Part shown: positions 52,019 to 60,739 of the stretch, piece by piece
Layout of the letters: every line of letters begins with the position of its first letter
How positions within the stretch are numbered: position 1 is the first letter of the stretch
Source of the DNA: Candidatus Woesearchaeota archaeon
GTDB taxonomy: Archaea; Nanobdellota; Nanobdellia; Woesearchaeales; ARS49
Assembly (NCBI GenBank): GCA_017609645.1
Contig: JAFCDQ010000003.1
Span: 84,846-148,845, forward strand
DNA: 64,000 bases
Direction: 5' to 3'
Translations under genes and position numbers: made by a program
The notes under the pieces: model-generated
Told to the model about the DNA's origin: nothing
Seen by the model: only the letters and a program-made list of their open reading frames with translations
The model's database searches: none

Positions 52019-52117
52019 ATGTTAGTAAATGATTTCCTTGTTATGATAGGTTTATTGTCTATGTTTGCTATTGTTGCGATCATTCTTAGAACTATGAGAA
52101 GTAGTGTGTTTTCTTAA
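52019..52117 (+). CDS. 32-residue single-span membrane peptide
   Basis: Short ORF MLVNDFLVMIGLLSMFAIVA with ILRTMRSSVFS-stop: one hydrophobic helix followed by a basic end. AATTTAAATAA (about 51986-51996) lies 25-30 nt before the ATG, as for leaderless genes here. It overlaps the convergent HIT gene end by 4 nt. Too short for homology judgement. Confidence 0.45.
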   Translation: MLVNDFLVMIGLLSMFAIVAIILRTMRSSVFS

Positions 52118-52620
52118 GGTATTCTTTCTAAAGATTTTGTCAGATAATCTTCTTTAACTTCTTCTACTTCTTTTTCTTCAACTGGTTCTTTTTTCTCTTC
52201 TTCAATTATTCCTACAGAACCAACTTGATCTTTGATTTTTAGTTCAATGGTGGACATTTCTTCTTCATTCATTTGTTTTGGAGCCCATTGCAAATTCAAT
52301 CCATCATTTTCTTTTCTGGGAATCACGTGCAGAATAACATGAGGTTTTTCTTGTCCTGCTGCTGTTCCATTTTGTATTAAGATATTTGTTCCTTGTGCGC
52401 CTAATGCTTCAAATACTGCCACTCCTACTTTATTTGCTGCTGTAAACATTTCACTGATTATCTTGTCAGGCACTGCTTCTAATATTGGAAAGTGTTCATT
52501 TGGCAGGACAATTAAATGGCCTGGGGTAAATGCGTTTTCAGGAATCATTACACTAATCTTCTCTGTAGAATAAACTATGCCTTTCTTGTTCTTTATCCTA
52601 TCACATACTTCGCAGTTCAT
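52114..52620 (-). CDS. HIT-family protein without the central His, copy 2
   Basis: HIT-fold nucleotide-binding protein of 168 residues: CEVCD (Cys3, Cys6) zinc pair, FTPGHLIVLPNEHF, and the histidine-triad region KPHVILHVIPR. The usual H-x-H-x-H reads His94-V-Ile96-L-His98, so the nucleophilic central His is Ile. The acidic C-terminal tail is repetitive (EEEKKEPVEEKEVEE). ATG overlaps the upstream HIT gene stop by 4 nt. Confidence 0.88.
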   Translation of the reverse strand: MNCEVCDRIKNKKGIVYSTEKISVMIPENAFTPGHLIVLPNEHFPILEAVPDKIISEMFTAANKVGVAVFEALGAQGTNILIQNGTAAGQEKPHVILHVIPRKENDGLNLQWAPKQMNEEEMSTIELKIKDQVGSVGIIEEEKKEPVEEKEVEEVKEDYLTKSLERIP

Positions 52621-53240
52621 TGTCCTGTTAAAAATTTAGATACATCATCTAATGGGGATGCTTTTTTCTTTGACTCTTTTGGAGTTTCTTTTTTCCCAGG
52701 TTCTTTTGTTCCAGGTTTCTCTTCTTTTGGAGTTTCTTTCTGATCTAGATTTATTGGCTGTTTTTCTGGAGGAATAGCATCTCCTAACACTCTTTTGATT
52801 GCTTCATACACTCCTTGGTGTATTTGCAAAATTTGTTCTTCAGAATATTTTTTCTCTAATGGTTTTAAGCCTGCATCATCTCCTTCCATTCTTGGTATGA
52901 TGTGTATCATAAAGTGAGGTGCTCTTTGTCCTGCTGCAACTCCATTTGCAACAAATATTGTGGTTCCTTGTGCTTGTAATGTTCTTAACAACACTTGGCT
53001 TAGTTGTTTTGAAACAATTCCCATATATCCTATTAATTCATCATCCATTTGAGGCATTATTGCTATATGTTCTTTAGGCAGAAGTAATATGTGCCCTGGA
53101 TTTGCTGGATTTATGTCTAGAACTGCTAAGACTTTGTCATCTTCATATACTTTTTTTGCAGCTACTTTGCCATCTGCTATTTGGCAGAATATGCATTGCT
53201 GTCTCATTTGTGCTTGCTGTTCTGGGGTGAGTTCTTCCAT
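52617..53240 (-). CDS. HIT-family protein without the central His, copy 1
   Basis: A 207-residue paralogue of the next gene. Cys16 and Cys19 (CIFC) form the zinc pair; DINPANPGHILLLPKEH and GQRAPHFMIHIIPRMEGDD follow. The triad reads His109-F-Met111-I-His113, so the nucleophilic His is Met. The C-terminal 50 residues are a Lys/Glu/Pro-rich disordered tail. The two genes form one transcription unit. Confidence 0.9.
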   Translation of the reverse strand: MEELTPEQQAQMRQQCIFCQIADGKVAAKKVYEDDKVLAVLDINPANPGHILLLPKEHIAIMPQMDDELIGYMGIVSKQLSQVLLRTLQAQGTTIFVANGVAAGQRAPHFMIHIIPRMEGDDAGLKPLEKKYSEEQILQIHQGVYEAIKRVLGDAIPPEKQPINLDQKETPKEEKPGTKEPGKKETPKESKKKASPLDDVSKFLTGQ

Positions 53241-53317
53241 GTTATCGTTTAATATGTGAGAATTATAAAAAACTTTTTAAATACAGCTTTCCTTATTCTT
53301 TAAAAAAGAGGAATAAT

Positions 53318-53803
53318 ATGTTAGGACGTAAAGGAATAAGCCCATTAATCGCTACAGTATTACTTGTTGCTTTCTCAGTTGCTCTTGGAGCATTAGTTAT
53401 GAGTTGGGGTCAGGATTACATTGAGAACAAGGCAGAGTTTGTTCAGGGTCTGCAGGAAGTCAAAAGCGGCTGTGGTTTAGCTGATTTGAATATTATCAAG
53501 ATTGGAGGGGTTCCTCAGATTTGTTTAAAGAACAGTAATACTATTCAAGCTTGGTTTGATAACGGACCTGATGTTGATATCTTTAATATTCATGCAAGAG
53601 TTGTCGGCACAGATGGTGTTAGTGTCAATGAAGAGATATTAAAAACTCCTTTACTTAAAGAAAATGCAGCTAAGACAGAGTTTTATTTTGAGACTATAGG
53701 CCAGATAAAACAAGTCAAGTTTACTCCTAAAATTTTCTTGATTGACAAGGTTTATTTCTGTTCTGAACAGGCAAAGACTGTTGAGAATATTCCTGTTTGT
53801 TAA
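53318..53803 (+). CDS. archaeal type IV pilin-like protein
   Basis: The N-terminus has a short basic leader and a continuous hydrophobic helix (KGISPLIATVLLVAFSVALG), the class III signal of archaeal pilins that would be cut before the hydrophobic run by the A24 peptidase encoded at 50615. A beta-rich head of about 120 residues with three Cys pairs follows. CTTTTTAAATAC about 40 nt upstream is the promoter, with AGAGGAATA as SD. Confidence 0.9.
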   Translation: MLGRKGISPLIATVLLVAFSVALGALVMSWGQDYIENKAEFVQGLQEVKSGCGLADLNIIKIGGVPQICLKNSNTIQAWFDNGPDVDIFNIHARVVGTDGVSVNEEILKTPLLKENAAKTEFYFETIGQIKQVKFTPKIFLIDKVYFCSEQAKTVENIPVC

Positions 53804-54450
53804 CTCAAAAATTTAAGAATATCCGCTCTTTTTTTGCCTAATTTATCAATAAATCCAGGTAAAGCTAAATTCATTTTTCCAGGAGGAATAAATCTTTCAA
53901 ACCAATTTTTAGAATCTGCTTTTTCCCATTCATGAAGGATGATATAAGGCCAATTTTTAGGTTTTTGGAAATTTTCTTTCCAATAAGGAACAAAAAGATT
54001 TTCTCCATGAATTAAGAAATCAATTTGAGTAGCATTTAGTTCAGGAGTGATTAATGCTCTTGCAGTTATGTAATTTATATTTTCTTTTTTATTATAAGGT
54101 GCAAACGGAGAGATTCCCATCTCTTGTATTGCATAGTAAGTATTTCTCTCAATAAATCTAACTAAATCATCTATCAAATCACTTTCTTCGAGTTTTGAAA
54201 GACAAAAAGAATCTATTGAATCATCATAATCAAAAACTGCTCTAAAATCTAATCCTACTAAAGTTATGTCAATATCATTAAATTCATCTTTATCAGGCAT
54301 CACAGAACTGCCTACTGAATAAAGTCCGCAAGTATTAAAGAGTCTTGAATATTCAGGATTTTTTGAAAATTCAAGTAATCTATATACAAATTCATTTACA
54401 TGATCAGTATTTTCCGCACCAATTCTTTCAAACCATTCTTCTTTTTCCAT
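53800..54450 (-). CDS. nucleotidyltransferase-fold protein
   Basis: The Pol-beta superfamily motif is YSVGSSVMPDKDEFNDIDITL: GS followed by the Asp-x-Asp pair, with the third acidic residue in TQIDFLIHGE. At 216 residues it also has a helical C-terminus. Substrate unknown; no antitoxin partner is adjacent. It overlaps the pilin stop by 4 nt in a convergent arrangement. Confidence 0.75.
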   Translation of the reverse strand: MEKEEWFERIGAENTDHVNEFVYRLLEFSKNPEYSRLFNTCGLYSVGSSVMPDKDEFNDIDITLVGLDFRAVFDYDDSIDSFCLSKLEESDLIDDLVRFIERNTYYAIQEMGISPFAPYNKKENINYITARALITPELNATQIDFLIHGENLFVPYWKENFQKPKNWPYIILHEWEKADSKNWFERFIPPGKMNLALPGFIDKLGKKRADILKFLS

Positions 54451-54547
54451 GAAAAAGTAAGATAAAAAGATTGATTTTTATTAATTTCTAGTTTATAGAA
54501 TAAACTTTAAATAATACTAAGCTTTAAACCATCAAAAGAGGTGAATT

Positions 54548-55708
54548 ATGGAAGTTAGCGAGATATACGAGCCCTTAGAAGATAGTGATTTGATGAAAGA
54601 GATGGTATTCCGTCACGCAAAAGGTAATGTTCTTGATATGGGTACTGGTTCTGGCATTCAGGCTTTAGCTGCTTTTACTAAAAGAAATGTGAATAAAATT
54701 GTTGGTGTTGATATTAGCAGGAAAGCACTCAACGAATGCAAAAAACAAAATAAGAGAATTACCTGGATTCAGAGTAATTTATTCAATAAATTAGGAAAAA
54801 AATATTATAAGTTCTTTGATACTATTATTTTTAATCCTCCTTATCTGCCGAAGAAAAGTAAAATCAGGATGCCTACTATTGAAGGCGGAGAGAGAGGTTA
54901 TGAGATTATTTTAGAATTTCTTAAGAGCGCAAAGGATTATTTAAAGCCTGACGGAATTATTTTGCTGTTATTTTCTTCTTTGTCTAAGCCAGATGTTATT
55001 CTTGATTTTGCTGACAAGGAATTTTATAAATATAAATTGTTGAGGATTAAAAGTCTTTTTTTTGAGGAATTATTTGTCTATAAACTGGAAAAAGCCGATA
55101 TTTTTAATGAATTAGAGAAAAAAGGTGTGAAAAATATAAAGTTTTTTGCAAAAGGCTGGAGGGGAATGATTCATTCTGGCAGGCTTAAAAGTAAAAAAGT
55201 TGCAATCAAAACTAAAAGAAAATATTCTGAAGCTAAGAATGCTATTAAGAAAGAGACCAAGTGGTTAAAAATTGTTAATAAACACAAAATAGGTCCTGAG
55301 TTTTTGTTTGCAGATAAAGGTTTTCTTGTTTACAAGTTTATTGAAGGTAAAACTTTCAGGGATTGGATGGAAAAAGCTCCTAAGACAAAATTAAAGAAAG
55401 TTATTTTGAATATTTTTGATCAATGTTTTAAGTTAGATCAATTAAAGATAAATAAAGAAGAGATGCACCGTCCTTTGACTAATGTTTTAATTAAAAAAGA
55501 TGCAGTTCCTGTTTTGATTGATTTTGAACGCACTTACAAGACAAAAAAACCTCATAATGTGACTCAATTCTGCCAATTTTTAATAAATAGAATGACTTTA
55601 TTCAGGAAGAAAAAGTTCACTTTTACTAGAGATAAAATAATTAAAGTAGCAGTTAATTATAAGCAGGATAAAGAATATTTTCCTAAGATAAAACAGTTGA
55701 TAAAATGA
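54548..55708 (+). CDS. fusion of HemK/Mtq2-type methyltransferase and COG2112-like kinase
   Basis: The N-terminal domain (1-185) is an AdoMet methyltransferase with LDMGTGSGI (29-37) and the glutamine-methylating NPPY at 96-99, as in PrmC/Mtq2, which methylate release factors. The C-terminal domain (about 190-386) follows the COG2112 predicted Ser/Thr kinase: GWRGMIHSGRL, VAIKTKR, INKEEMHRPLTNVLI, VLIDFERTY and PHNVTQFCQFL. The GAGGTGAATT SD precedes the ATG. The 4-nt overlap with the next gene indicates coupling. Confidence 0.88.
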   Translation: MEVSEIYEPLEDSDLMKEMVFRHAKGNVLDMGTGSGIQALAAFTKRNVNKIVGVDISRKALNECKKQNKRITWIQSNLFNKLGKKYYKFFDTIIFNPPYLPKKSKIRMPTIEGGERGYEIILEFLKSAKDYLKPDGIILLLFSSLSKPDVILDFADKEFYKYKLLRIKSLFFEELFVYKLEKADIFNELEKKGVKNIKFFAKGWRGMIHSGRLKSKKVAIKTKRKYSEAKNAIKKETKWLKIVNKHKIGPEFLFADKGFLVYKFIEGKTFRDWMEKAPKTKLKKVILNIFDQCFKLDQLKINKEEMHRPLTNVLIKKDAVPVLIDFERTYKTKKPHNVTQFCQFLINRMTLFRKKKFTFTRDKIIKVAVNYKQDKEYFPKIKQLIK

Positions 55709-55920
55709 ATAAAAAGTGGAATATTTTTTGGATGTTTTTTCTTTTGATTGTTTTAGTTATTCTTAGTTTAAGTTTGGTTAAAGACGTTAATCCAGCAGGA
55801 GGAGCTATTTTGACTAAAGCGTTCAAGACAGGAACTTCTATGGTTTTGTTTAGCGTCTTTAAGATAATGTTAGTCTTTGTAATGGTAAGTTTTGTTTTCT
55901 TTAAAATGCGGAAAAATTAG
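55705..55920 (+). CDS. small two-helix membrane protein
   Basis: A 71-residue protein with two hydrophobic segments (IFWMFFLLIVLVILSLSLV and FKIMLVFVMVSFVFF) joined by a Gly/Lys-rich loop. It is coupled by overlap to the methyltransferase-kinase gene. Function unknown. Confidence 0.7.
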   Translation: MNKKWNIFWMFFLLIVLVILSLSLVKDVNPAGGAILTKAFKTGTSMVLFSVFKIMLVFVMVSFVFFKMRKN

Positions 55921-55968
55921 CAACTTTTAAAAAACAGCCCTGAATTCTAGTAAATACAGCGAGGTAAA

Positions 55969-56889
55969 ATGAACGATAAATACAATGGAAAGAATAATTT
56001 CCAGCCTAAACCTAATGGCTTGAATACTTTTGATGGATTTGCTCAAATTGAAAGCCAAATCCCTTTAGATATTAAAATTATAAATAGACTCAAGCAAAAA
56101 TATTACACTTCTGTTTATTTGATTGAATATAAAGATGAAAAAGCAGTTTTAAAACATTTTTGTCCTAGAAATAAAGAAGAAAGCTCTATTTTTGAAAAAC
56201 TCCCTTTTCAGGAAATATTATGGAAACTGCCTGAATTAAACCATGTTAATCTTATGAAAGTTTTTGAAGTTGGCGAGAACTATATTATTTCTGAGTATTG
56301 TGGTGAAAAAACAATAGAAGATTATGCGAAAAATAATTATTTTGAAAAAGCTTTATTTTTTTTGAAAGAAGGGATGAATGCTTTAATTTATCTTGGCGAT
56401 AAAGATTTTTGTCATAAAGATGTTAAACAAACAAACTTTATGATTGCTAAAAATGATGTGACTAAATTAATTGATTTTGAATTATTATCTAGTTCTAAGT
56501 ATAGGTTTCCGCAGGGTTGGATTATTGGAAGTGTAAGTCATATGGCTCCTGAGCAAATGAATAATGAAATTGCGATAACAAATGATATTTATTCTTGCGG
56601 CGCAAGTATTTATGAGATAATCACTGGAAATGAGGCTAGTGCGGTGCGGTTAAACGATATTGATAAAGCAACACTAACAAATGATGATAAATTTTGGAGA
56701 TGGTTTGATTTTACACAAAATAATAAAGATTTCAATGATTGGTCTTTTGATAATCCTCGTCTTAAAATAGATGATACAATTAAAAATCTCACAATAAGAA
56801 TGTTAAGTTTCCGTCCTGAGAAAAGACCTTCTATGAAAGAATGTCAAGAAGAATTAAGTGCTTGGGTTGAGAATAATTTTAAAAAATAA
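55969..56889 (+). CDS. eukaryotic-type (Hanks) Ser/Thr protein kinase
   Basis: A complete protein-kinase core: ATP-site Lys62 in AVLKHF, a Glu in the alphaC region, catalytic loop HKDVKQTN (149-156) with Asp151 and Asn156, DFE at 169-171 in place of DFG, APEQ at 193-196, and a C-lobe Arg in RPEKRPSMKEC. At 306 residues it lacks a membrane segment, so it is a cytosolic kinase. Target unknown. GCGAGGTAAA is the SD. Confidence 0.92.
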   Translation: MNDKYNGKNNFQPKPNGLNTFDGFAQIESQIPLDIKIINRLKQKYYTSVYLIEYKDEKAVLKHFCPRNKEESSIFEKLPFQEILWKLPELNHVNLMKVFEVGENYIISEYCGEKTIEDYAKNNYFEKALFFLKEGMNALIYLGDKDFCHKDVKQTNFMIAKNDVTKLIDFELLSSSKYRFPQGWIIGSVSHMAPEQMNNEIAITNDIYSCGASIYEIITGNEASAVRLNDIDKATLTNDDKFWRWFDFTQNNKDFNDWSFDNPRLKIDDTIKNLTIRMLSFRPEKRPSMKECQEELSAWVENNFKK

Positions 56890-56899
56890 GAAAAAAGAA

Positions 56900-57829
56900 T
56901 TATCTTCTTTTCTTTTTCTGTTTCTTGATATGTTTCTCTAATTTTAGCTTTTCAAGCAATTCTTTGTATCTGTTTCTGATTGTAACTTCTGTCACACCTG
57001 CAACATCTGCTACTTCTCTTTGAGTTCTCTTCTCACCATGCATTAATGCAGCTACATACAGTGCAGCAGCAGCAATACCTGTTGGACCTCTTCCAGAAGT
57101 TAATTCTTTATTTTGTGCCATTTCAAGAATTTCTACAGATTTACTTTGTGTTTCTGGATTTAGCTTTAAGCTTGATGCAAATCTTGCTATGTAATCTATT
57201 GGATTGCTTGGTTGTATACTTATTCCAAGTTCTCTTGCTACAAATCTATAAGTTCTTCCTATTTCTTTTTTCTCAATTCCAGAAGCCTCAGATAATTCAT
57301 CAAGTGTTCTAGGTACTTCGTGTCTTCTGCAAGCTGCATAAAGTGTTCCTGCAACTACACTCTCCATACTTCTACCTCTTACTAAGCCTCTTTGAACTGC
57401 TTGTGTGTATATCATAGCGGCTTCTTCTTCTACACTCTTAGGAAGCTTCAAATAACTAGAAACTCTTTTCAACTCAGCTAAAGCCAACTTCAAGTTTCTT
57501 TCAATTGCAGTGCTTATTCTGTACTGCCATTTTCTTAATCTAAAGAATTTGTTTCTGTCTTTTGCTCCTAGTTTGCTTAAATCAGCACTCTGGCCTACTT
57601 CTGTTCCTAAGCCTTGATCATATTGCGTATAAGTCATAGGCGCGCCTGTTCTTCTCTTGCTTGTGCCTGAGTCATCTTCAAAATCACGCCAGTCTTGGCC
57701 GTGATCTACCATTTTATCTTCTACAACAAGACCACAAGATTTGCAAGTAACTTCGCCTTTTTCTCTATTGATTAATAGATTTTTACTTCCACACTCTGGA
57801 CATTTAGTTATGTTAAGCATTTTTTCCAC
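56900..57829 (-). CDS. tfb: transcription initiation factor TFB
   Basis: Archaeal TFIIB homologue that links TBP-DNA to RNA polymerase. The zinc ribbon has Cys10, Cys13, Cys29 and Cys32; the B-reader/linker region HGQDWRDFEDD follows; then two cyclin-fold repeats (LALAELKRVSSYLKLP and YIARFASSLKLNPE) end with a recognition-helix region VTEVTIRNRYKEL and a basic tail. At 309 residues it is complete. Confidence 0.97.
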   Translation of the reverse strand: MEKMLNITKCPECGSKNLLINREKGEVTCKSCGLVVEDKMVDHGQDWRDFEDDSGTSKRRTGAPMTYTQYDQGLGTEVGQSADLSKLGAKDRNKFFRLRKWQYRISTAIERNLKLALAELKRVSSYLKLPKSVEEEAAMIYTQAVQRGLVRGRSMESVVAGTLYAACRRHEVPRTLDELSEASGIEKKEIGRTYRFVARELGISIQPSNPIDYIARFASSLKLNPETQSKSVEILEMAQNKELTSGRGPTGIAAAALYVAALMHGEKRTQREVADVAGVTEVTIRNRYKELLEKLKLEKHIKKQKKKRR

Positions 57830-57899
57830 CCTAATATATTCTACATAATAGTTAAGCTTTTAAAGCTAGGAATAGCAAACTATTTAAAGCTTTCGGTTA

Positions 57900-58847
57900 C
57901 TAAGTTAGAAATCTAGGTATATTTAGCTCTATAATCAAGAATAAGACGTAAAATATCACAAGAGCCATTCCTTCTCTCCACGAAAGCTCTCTATCAGTGT
58001 TTAAGAATACTACAAATAAGAATATGATTGCCATCATGAATACTGCGCTTGTCAAATAAAGGAAAAAATTAGCAGTTATAGGATAAATGACTGCTGTAAC
58101 TCCTAGTATTAATAAGGAATTTGCTATTACACTGCCTATTAGATTGCCTAAAGCAAGGTCTGGTTTTCTTTGCCTCGCCGCAATTGTTCCAAATACTAAT
58201 TCGGGCAGGCTTGTTCCTAATGCTATGAAGAATAATCCAATTATTATTGGAGGCAGCATTAAGTCAAATGCCATTGAAGAAGCGTATTTTACTGCAAATT
58301 TTGCTGAATAATAAAGCAGGAATAATGACGCTATAAAGACTAGCATTGCTAATAATGCTTTTGGCGCTCCAACTTTGTCTTTAAAGTGATGGTCTCTTTT
58401 TCTTGATAAAAGAAAAATCATATATCCTGCAAATACTACTAATAATATGATTCCGTCAATTCTTGAAAGTTCATTACCTATGAACATCAATACCATTGGA
58501 AGTGCTGCTAACAATAGCATAAACCAGCTGCCTTTTCTTGAGTCTTTATCTGATTTAAACCCTCTTGCAAAGATAATCATCATTCCTCCTACTAATGTTA
58601 GGTTTGCTATGTTGCTTCCTATGACTGTTCCTAATGATAGTGCTGAATTCTTTTGCATTGCTGCTGTAACACCTACAAATAGTTCTGGCAAACTTGTTGA
58701 AATTGCCATTAGAACAAAGCTTACTACAAATCCGCTTAATCTTAATGCTAAAGAAAGTACTGTTAATGTTTTTACTAATAAAACTCCTGAGAAAACTAAT
58801 ACCAGACAAGATACAATAAATAGCAATAAATCTATTCCTATCGCCAT
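57900..58847 (-). CDS. CaCA-family sodium/calcium exchanger (YrbG-like)
   Basis: About ten membrane helices and two alpha repeats in inverted topology: STSLPELFVGVTAAMQKN with LGTVIGSNIANL, and GTSLPELVFGTIAARQRK with LGNLIGSVIANS, each with the ion-coordinating Glu and Asn. A central charged loop (RKRDHHFKDK) separates the halves. At 315 residues it has the family length. It transports a cation, probably calcium, in exchange for sodium. Confidence 0.93.
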   Translation of the reverse strand: MAIGIDLLLFIVSCLVLVFSGVLLVKTLTVLSLALRLSGFVVSFVLMAISTSLPELFVGVTAAMQKNSALSLGTVIGSNIANLTLVGGMMIIFARGFKSDKDSRKGSWFMLLLAALPMVLMFIGNELSRIDGIILLVVFAGYMIFLLSRKRDHHFKDKVGAPKALLAMLVFIASLFLLYYSAKFAVKYASSMAFDLMLPPIIIGLFFIALGTSLPELVFGTIAARQRKPDLALGNLIGSVIANSLLILGVTAVIYPITANFFLYLTSAVFMMAIIFLFVVFLNTDRELSWREGMALVIFYVLFLIIELNIPRFLT

Positions 58848-58909
58848 TAAGAATAAGTAATATTCAGCTATTTTAAGTTTTTTGCCTCACTCAATAGTAA
58901 AGCAGTGCA

Positions 58910-59596
58910 TTAAATAACATCATAAACTATATACAAATAAGAATTTTTCAATTTTTCACACTTTCTTAATTTGAGTGCTTTAATTTGTTTTAAATCCTGT
59001 TCAGTACGTAAGGATTTTCCATCCATCAAAGTGCTTGTATCCTTGCCTCCAATAAGAGCTGGAGCAATAACAAAAGAAATTCTATCTATCAATCCATTCC
59101 TAACTAAAGAAGCATTTAAAGTGCCTCCAGATTGAATTGTTACATGATTTATTTTATATTTTTGTTTTAATTTCTTAAAAAGATCCTTAAAATCAATTTT
59201 ATTAGGATAGTAAATAAGTTCTAATTTATCTTTAACTTTAAATGCAGGATGATTTTTGTTTGTTGTGACAAGATAAAGTTTCTTAGTATTCTTAATTAGA
59301 TTTGCAACACCCTTTTTCTTCAGGTATTTATTATCAACTATTATAAAATTCACACGAGGACAGTTGATAGGACATTTATCAGTGTTAACACCAATCTTTG
59401 CCATAACTCTGCCAGTATTTAACGAATGTAAATCTGTCTTTTTCTCTAGAGCATAATATTGATGAAGCCCTTCTTTTACTCCTTTTATCCTTGGAAAGTC
59501 TTTATCAACATCTCTTTTGTCAACATCACCTGTAGAGATTTTTCCATCTAAAGAAGCAAGCATGAATAATGTATTAAAAGTTCGGCCTCTTTTCAT
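58910..59596 (-). CDS. RibD C-terminal-type (DHFR-like) reductase
   Basis: A 228-residue protein with the DHFR/RibD_C fold: TLFMLASLDGKIST for the first strands, LEKKTDLHSLNTGRVM for the substrate helix, VTIQSGGTLNASLVRNGLID, then FVIAPALIGGKDTSTL. The usual role is NADPH-dependent reduction in riboflavin synthesis. In archaea lacking DHFR it has been proposed as a folate reductase, and folC is in this window; this remains speculative. Confidence 0.85.
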   Translation of the reverse strand: MKRGRTFNTLFMLASLDGKISTGDVDKRDVDKDFPRIKGVKEGLHQYYALEKKTDLHSLNTGRVMAKIGVNTDKCPINCPRVNFIIVDNKYLKKKGVANLIKNTKKLYLVTTNKNHPAFKVKDKLELIYYPNKIDFKDLFKKLKQKYKINHVTIQSGGTLNASLVRNGLIDRISFVIAPALIGGKDTSTLMDGKSLRTEQDLKQIKALKLRKCEKLKNSYLYIVYDVI

Positions 59597-59636
59597 TGTT
59601 ATGATTAAGAAAGTATATATTTAATAAGTTTTCTAA

Positions 59637-60647
59637 TTAATTTTCCTTAATTATATCTTTCAATATATTCAGTAATTCTGTAACGCCCTTACGCTTTTTC
59701 GCTGAGCAAAATATTGCTTTAGGATATCTTTTCTTCACTTGTTTTAAATCTTCTTCATGAGAAATATCTGCTTTATTCACAAGAATTGTTTCCTTGACCT
59801 TAAATTCTTTTTTCAAATCTTTTAATAACTTCTCCTGCTCTTCAAAACTATGGGCACTTTCTTCACTTACATCAAAGATAAACAGCATTGTTTTGGCTAA
59901 ATGCTTTAAAGCAAGTATTGCTTGTTTCTCAATAATATTTCTTTTCTTCAAAGGTCGGTCTAGCAATCCTGGAGTATCTATAAGTTGAATTTTAACATCT
60001 TCATCTTTATAATAACCTAACATTAATCTTTGTGTTGTGAATGGATAGCTTGCTATTTTTGGTTCACTACCAGTGATTGCTTTTAACAAAGTGCTTTTGC
60101 CGACATTTGGAAAACCTGCTATCACGATTGTATCAATGTCAGTCTTAACCGCTGGAAAGTTTTTCATTATTTTTCTTGCATTTTCTAAATAGTCGAATTC
60201 TTTTCTGATTTGTTTTATCACAGATGCGACTCTGCCATAGAATTGTTTTCTAGCATCATTCATATGCGTTATTGATCTGCTTCGTTTGATTTTTTCCCTG
60301 TATTCTCGATTAAAATATCTTATTTTTTCTATCGCCCAGACTACTGCGCCTAATGATTTTTTTAATCTTACATATTCCATTGTTGTTTTGATTAATTCTT
60401 GATAGAAAATATCTAGATTGTCAATCACCGGAAAACTTTCTATGATTCCTTTTAACAAATTAACTAAGCTTTTAGTGACAATATCTACTCTAAGAAGTTC
60501 CATTCTTTTTGATTTTTCTATTCTTGTCTGATGTTTGACTCCTTTTTTCTTCAATCTTTCTTGATGTGCTTTTTTTGCAGCTGCATTGAACGCTATATCT
60601 ATGTATTGTTGTGAATCTTCTATTTTTACTAAGTGTTGGAAGTTCAT
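59637..60647 (-). CDS. nog1: Nog1-family ribosome-assembly GTPase
   Basis: Obg-like GTPase. An N-terminal helical Nog1 domain (about 1-165, with RLLRV and MNDARKQFYGRVASVIK) precedes the G domain: G1 GFPNVGKS (178-185), switch ASYPFTTQRL, G3 DTPGLLDRPL, G4 NKAD, G5 CSAKKRKG. The role is large-subunit maturation. At 336 residues it is the compact archaeal form, lacking the eukaryotic extension. It diverges from the next gene at a shared AT-rich promoter. Confidence 0.94.
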   Translation of the reverse strand: MNFQHLVKIEDSQQYIDIAFNAAAKKAHQERLKKKGVKHQTRIEKSKRMELLRVDIVTKSLVNLLKGIIESFPVIDNLDIFYQELIKTTMEYVRLKKSLGAVVWAIEKIRYFNREYREKIKRSRSITHMNDARKQFYGRVASVIKQIRKEFDYLENARKIMKNFPAVKTDIDTIVIAGFPNVGKSTLLKAITGSEPKIASYPFTTQRLMLGYYKDEDVKIQLIDTPGLLDRPLKKRNIIEKQAILALKHLAKTMLFIFDVSEESAHSFEEQEKLLKDLKKEFKVKETILVNKADISHEEDLKQVKKRYPKAIFCSAKKRKGVTELLNILKDIIKEN

Positions 60648-60739
60648 ACGAGTTATTATTTACCGGTAATTTATAAGCTTTGTTATTGAGGCTAAATTTC
60701 CAAAAGCTTTATTTACTACTTATTCTCTCCTGCTTTGCA

